From contig OY763072.1 in the NCBI GenBank assembly GCA_963666865.1, positions 4,340,001 to 4,404,000 of the forward strand: 64,000 nucleotides of DNA. Reading direction: 5' to 3'. Source of the DNA: Bin87 sp963666865 (GTDB taxonomy: Bacteria > Chloroflexota > Dehalococcoidia > Lucifugimonadales > UBA3495). A model generated the notes under the pieces. That model searched no databases, was not told the origin of the DNA, and worked only from the letters and a program-made list of their open reading frames with translations. Below, in pieces: positions 63,287 to 64,000 of the stretch (positions within the stretch are counted from its first letter, which is position 1; every line of letters begins with the position of its first letter). The position numbers and the translations under genes were made by a program.

Positions 63287-64000
63287 ATGAACACGCCTCG
63301 CAAAGTACCCGTCACCATCCTCACCGGCTTCCTCGGCTCCGGCAAGACGACCCTGCTCAACCGGATCTTGACTGAAGAGCACGGCAAGCGCATTGCCGTG
63401 ATCGAGAACGAGTTTGGGGAGGTCGGCATCGATCAGGCGCTCGTCATCAACGCTGACGAGGAGGTCTTCGAGATGTCGAACGGCTGCATCTGCTGCACGG
63501 TGCGCGGAGATCTGATTCGGGTGCTCAACAATCTCAACAAGCGCCGTGACAAGTTCGACTATGTGTTGGTGGAAACCACCGGGCTTGCCGATCCCGGTCC
63601 GGTCGCTCAGACGTTCTTCATGGACGACGAGCTCCGCGCTGAATACGCTCTTGACGGGATCGTCACGCTGGTCGATGCCGCCCACATTGAGCAGCAGATC
63701 GGCCGAAGCGAAGAAAGCACGGAGCAAATCGCGTTCGCAGACGTCCTCCTGCTCAACAAGACGGACCTCGTCAACGGAGAGACCCTCGACAATCTGGAAG
63801 CTCGGCTCCGCGACATGAACCGAATGGCGCGAGTGGTGCGCAGCGAGCGGGCGAACGTACCCGTGGACACTGTACTCGACCTCGCTGCCTTCGACCTGGA
63901 CCAGGTGCTCGAGCGTCGTCCCACTTTCCTTGAACCGGAGTATCCGTTCGAATGGACCGGAGTCTATTCGCTGGAGGTCGGCCGCTACGAACTCAGCCTC
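63287..64000 (+). CDS. COG0523 (CobW-like) GTP-dependent metallochaperone, 3' end outside the window
   Basis: 238 codons visible from ATG 63287 (GAAGGAGG). G3E-family GTPase: Walker A G-F-L-G-S-G-K-T-T (~residues 14-22), the signature metal motif N-G-C-I-C-C-T-V-R-G-D-L (~68-79), E-T-T-G-L-A-D-P in switch regions and L-L-N-K-T-D-L for guanine recognition. The family delivers Zn or other metals, or cobalt in cobalamin synthesis. The palindromic operator upstream favours a zinc-limitation role (ZigA/YciC-like). No cobalamin genes are near. Confidence 0.9.
   Translation, partial: MNTPRKVPVTILTGFLGSGKTTLLNRILTEEHGKRIAVIENEFGEVGIDQALVINADEEVFEMSNGCICCTVRGDLIRVLNNLNKRRDKFDYVLVETTGLADPGPVAQTFFMDDELRAEYALDGIVTLVDAAHIEQQIGRSEESTEQIAFADVLLLNKTDLVNGETLDNLEARLRDMNRMARVVRSERANVPVDTVLDLAAFDLDQVLERRPTFLEPEYPFEWTGVYSLEVGRYELSL

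Noticed and set aside
1..64000. tRNA or rRNA genes
   Set aside because: I looked for T-arm (GGTTCGAATCC-like) and conserved rRNA segments by eye and saw none. A covariance-model scan was not possible, so this is not exhaustive.

Overview
This is a gene-dense, high-GC window from a bacterium with no rRNA or tRNA gene that I could see. The gene content fits Chloroflexota, most likely a Dehalococcoidia/SAR202-type lineage. The points in favour are a stand-alone PspA-PspAA pair, UbiA, many oxidoreductases of the acyl-CoA dehydrogenase, LLM flavin, FMN and SDR classes, MmgE/PrpD, thiolase with a DUF35 Zn-ribbon protein, a UGSC-type selenoprotein, and abundant toxin-antitoxin and Uma2 genes. This is inference from content. 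No marker gene was compared.

Layout. 1-5.6 kb: Uma2 protein, galU, a lone Lrp-type effector domain, an acyl-CoA dehydrogenase, then ruvX and a vapBC-like pair. 5.6-13.1 kb: alaS, a two-gene ATPase/TOPRIM module, ubiA-like, a Phd/PIN module and a DUF6884/GIY-YIG-like pair. 13.1-17.6 kb: a tryptophan T-box riboswitch and trpE, separated from trpG by a HigB-like toxin, a TPR protein and a VOC protein. 17.6-28.7 kb: rtcB, a tandemly duplicated PIN module, MmgE/PrpD, hydroxyacid dehydrogenase, MBL hydrolase, nhaA, a pentapeptide protein, a SelW-like selenoprotein and two MaoC-like proteins. 28.7-38 kb: a two-subunit ThDP decarboxylase, DUF35/thiolase/NspC-like/DUF3326 genes, the psp cluster, DUF4178 and DUF350. 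38-44.8 kb: a four-gene operon built around a divergent SecA paralogue. 44.8-54.4 kb: a UGSC selenoprotein and its partner, membrane proteins, NHL protein, LLM oxidoreductase, an inserted foreign gene, FMN dehydrogenase and a questin-oxidase-like protein. 54.4-64 kb: B12-binding radical SAM protein, a fused degenerate sensor kinase/response regulator, SDR, ankyrin lipoprotein, PNPOx-like protein, xth, and a COG0523 GTPase behind a strong palindromic operator.

Two genes are readable only if UGA is decoded as selenocysteine: a SelW-like protein with C-x-x-U and a UGSC protein with U-G-S-C. Both have a hairpin just after the UGA.

The intergenic spaces hold two kinds of repeat. One is a family of 85-210 bp MITE-like elements with terminal inverted repeats and, in three copies, 10-bp target duplications. 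The other is a set of short perfect palindromes with GTAGGGGCGA arms. Many of these sit exactly on gene ends and supply the stop codon. One MITE sits in frame inside the SecA-like gene.

Promoters with a TTGACN -35 and a TA-rich -10 about 17 bases apart can be read directly upstream of several transcription units.
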